NCBI GenBank assembly: GCA_022844485.1
Contig: JALHLQ010000006.1
Span: 122,386 to 186,385, forward strand
Direction of reading: 5' to 3'
Source of the DNA: Xanthobacteraceae bacterium
GTDB taxonomy: Bacteria; Pseudomonadota; Alphaproteobacteria; Rhizobiales; Xanthobacteraceae
Length of the DNA stretch: 64,000 nt
Shown: in pieces, positions 62,909 through 64,000 of the stretch
How the letters are laid out: each line of letters begins with the position of its first letter
How positions within the stretch are numbered: position 1 is the stretch's first letter
Made by a program: the position numbers and the translations under genes
The notes under the pieces: model-generated
What the model was told of the DNA's origin: nothing
Seen by the model: the letters and a program-made list of their open reading frames with translations, nothing else
Database searches by the model: none

Positions 62909-64000
62909 TCACAGATCCTGCTCGATCCATTCGCGCTGGACGCCGTCGCACCAGTTGCCCACGTTCCATTGGCCCCAGGCGCCGAGACCGCCCAATTCGT
63001 CCGCGCCGGAATAGACCGGTACATGGACGACCGAGAGTCCTTTGTGCTCGTAGGCGTTGCGCAGCGCGCGTTTGAGTTCGTCCGCGCTCCAGCCCCCGTG
63101 CAGGGCGCAAACGCCCTCGACCGCGCCCGCAAGCTTCACGTAATCGACGGCGACGGAATCGTTGGTGCGGAACTCCGCTCCATACTGCGCCATCTGCAAG
63201 CCGGTGATCGCCGCCATGCGGCGGTTGTCGAAGATGACGACCATGCCGCGCAGGCCGTGCTCGACGCCGTCGATCAGAATTTGGGGGTTCATCATGAAGG
63301 AACCGTCACCGCAGAACGCCACGCCGTAGCGCGGATTGTCGGCAAGGGCGGAGGCGAGCAGCGCGCTGGCGGCGAAGCCCATATAGGAGGCGCCGCTTTC
63401 AGTGAACGTGTCGCCGGTGCGATCGTCCTCGACGATCTGAAAGCCGTTCGCCTGCACGTCGCCGGCGTCGAAGAATTTTGCGGCGCCGATCGCTTTCGCA
63501 AAATCGGCGACGATCTTGATCGCCGCGGGCTGTCCGAGCGCGGGGCGGCCCCAGGCCTCATCCTTGATCGGAGCGGCGTCGAAGCGGGCGGCCTTGTAGG
63601 CCGTCCATTCCGCTTTCTTCCCGGCGCAGGCTTGCAGCCAATCGGCCTTGTTGGCCCTGGCCTTTGCGCCAAGCGCCGCAAGACGGTCGGCGAGCCGGTC
63701 CGCCACAGCGGAGATGTCGCCGGGCAAGCCGAGTGTCTTGTTGTAATGGGTGAGATCGCCGAGATCGCCGTTGATGTTGATGACGGCCTCGGCCTGCTTG
63801 AAGCCGATGCCGGAGCAATCGGCCTGACACACGGCGCGCGAACCGATGACGATCACGAGATCGGCGTTCGCCATGGCGTAATTGCCGCTGATCGAGCCCT
63901 TCGATCCGCCGACATGCATGTTCTGCGGATGCGCGTCCGGCAGCACGCCGGTCGACCCGGGCGACAGCGCGACCGTGGCGCCGCTGTTCATCGGCAGTTC
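62909..64000 (-). CDS. Thiamine-diphosphate-dependent enzyme, IolD/acetolactate-synthase-like (N-terminus beyond right edge)
   Basis: About 363 C-terminal residues are present; the frame is open at the right edge, so the ATG at 63991 is not the true start. The ThDP signature runs from VAFCGDGSFMMNPQILIDGV to VVIFDN, and the middle domain has ADLVIVIGSRAVCQADC and VININGDLGDLTHYN. The pattern is nearer to inositol-pathway IolD and similar enzymes than to IlvB. It lies upstream of the aldehyde dehydrogenase on the same strand, so it may belong to the same sugar or polyol pathway. Substrate unknown. Confidence 0.85.
   Translation of the reverse strand, partial: ELPMNSGATVALSPGSTGVLPDAHPQNMHVGGSKGSISGNYAMANADLVIVIGSRAVCQADCSGIGFKQAEAVININGDLGDLTHYNKTLGLPGDISAVADRLADRLAALGAKARANKADWLQACAGKKAEWTAYKAARFDAAPIKDEAWGRPALGQPAAIKIVADFAKAIGAAKFFDAGDVQANGFQIVEDDRTGDTFTESGASYMGFAASALLASALADNPRYGVAFCGDGSFMMNPQILIDGVEHGLRGMVVIFDNRRMAAITGLQMAQYGAEFRTNDSVAVDYVKLAGAVEGVCALHGGWSADELKRALRNAYEHKGLSVVHVPVYSGADELGGLGAWGQWNVGNWCDGVQREWIEQDL

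Overview
The window is a high-GC chromosome segment from an alphaproteobacterium, most likely a Hyphomicrobiales member of the Bradyrhizobium / Rhodopseudomonas / Pseudolabrys kind. This rests on the gene set (paired DUF47-PiT, DUF3126, DUF6949, BTLCP peptidase, otsB-GH15-otsA) and on dispersed palindromes typical of that order. Assignments come from reading translated sequence and family memory; no search was run.

Layout. 1-6047: a CoA-linked catabolic locus with a TAXI-type TRAP binding protein (cut by the left edge), an IclR regulator, and a divergent operon of two acyl-CoA dehydrogenases, a CaiB-type CoA-transferase and a crotonase-fold enzyme. 6138-15847: housekeeping genes (hisI, folE, an IscU-like scaffold, yidD, thrS) and a trehalose operon, otsB-GH15-otsA. 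15919-35319: cytochrome c, oxidoreductases, patatin, CBS, rhomboid, receiver, PAS, PilZ, cysE, two alpha/beta hydrolases, a GGDEF-EAL protein, a TetR-YciI pair and a 3-methyladenine glycosylase.

35331-43149 is the most interesting part: a 7.8-kb genomic island in the 3' end of guaA. A 16-bp copy of the guaA terminus (last four codons and stop) lies at both ends. The AT-rich ends carry repeated CCGTCAG-type sites. The cargo is one co-oriented set of conflict genes: AbiEi/AbiEii type IV toxin-antitoxin, a TOTE-type primase-helicase split by a single in-frame TGA, and a SWIM-finger SNF2 helicase. No integrase gene is visible.

43134-57318 returns to core genes: guaA, an RsmB-type methyltransferase, MAPEG, a quinone-oxidoreductase-like enzyme, guaB, a 14-TPR protein, a Pmp3-type peptide, rlmE, Ppx/GppA, an SDR, and DUF47-PiT for phosphate. 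57319-64000 holds a sugar-oxidation set (Gfo/Idh/MocA sugar 1-dehydrogenase, IlvD/Edd dehydratase, aldehyde dehydrogenase, IolD-like ThDP enzyme cut by the right edge). It is interrupted by a 1-kb repeat-rich gap, tRNA-Gln(CTG), and remnants of two toxin-antitoxin systems (hicBA, HEPN/MNT) in which only the MNT antitoxin gene looks intact.
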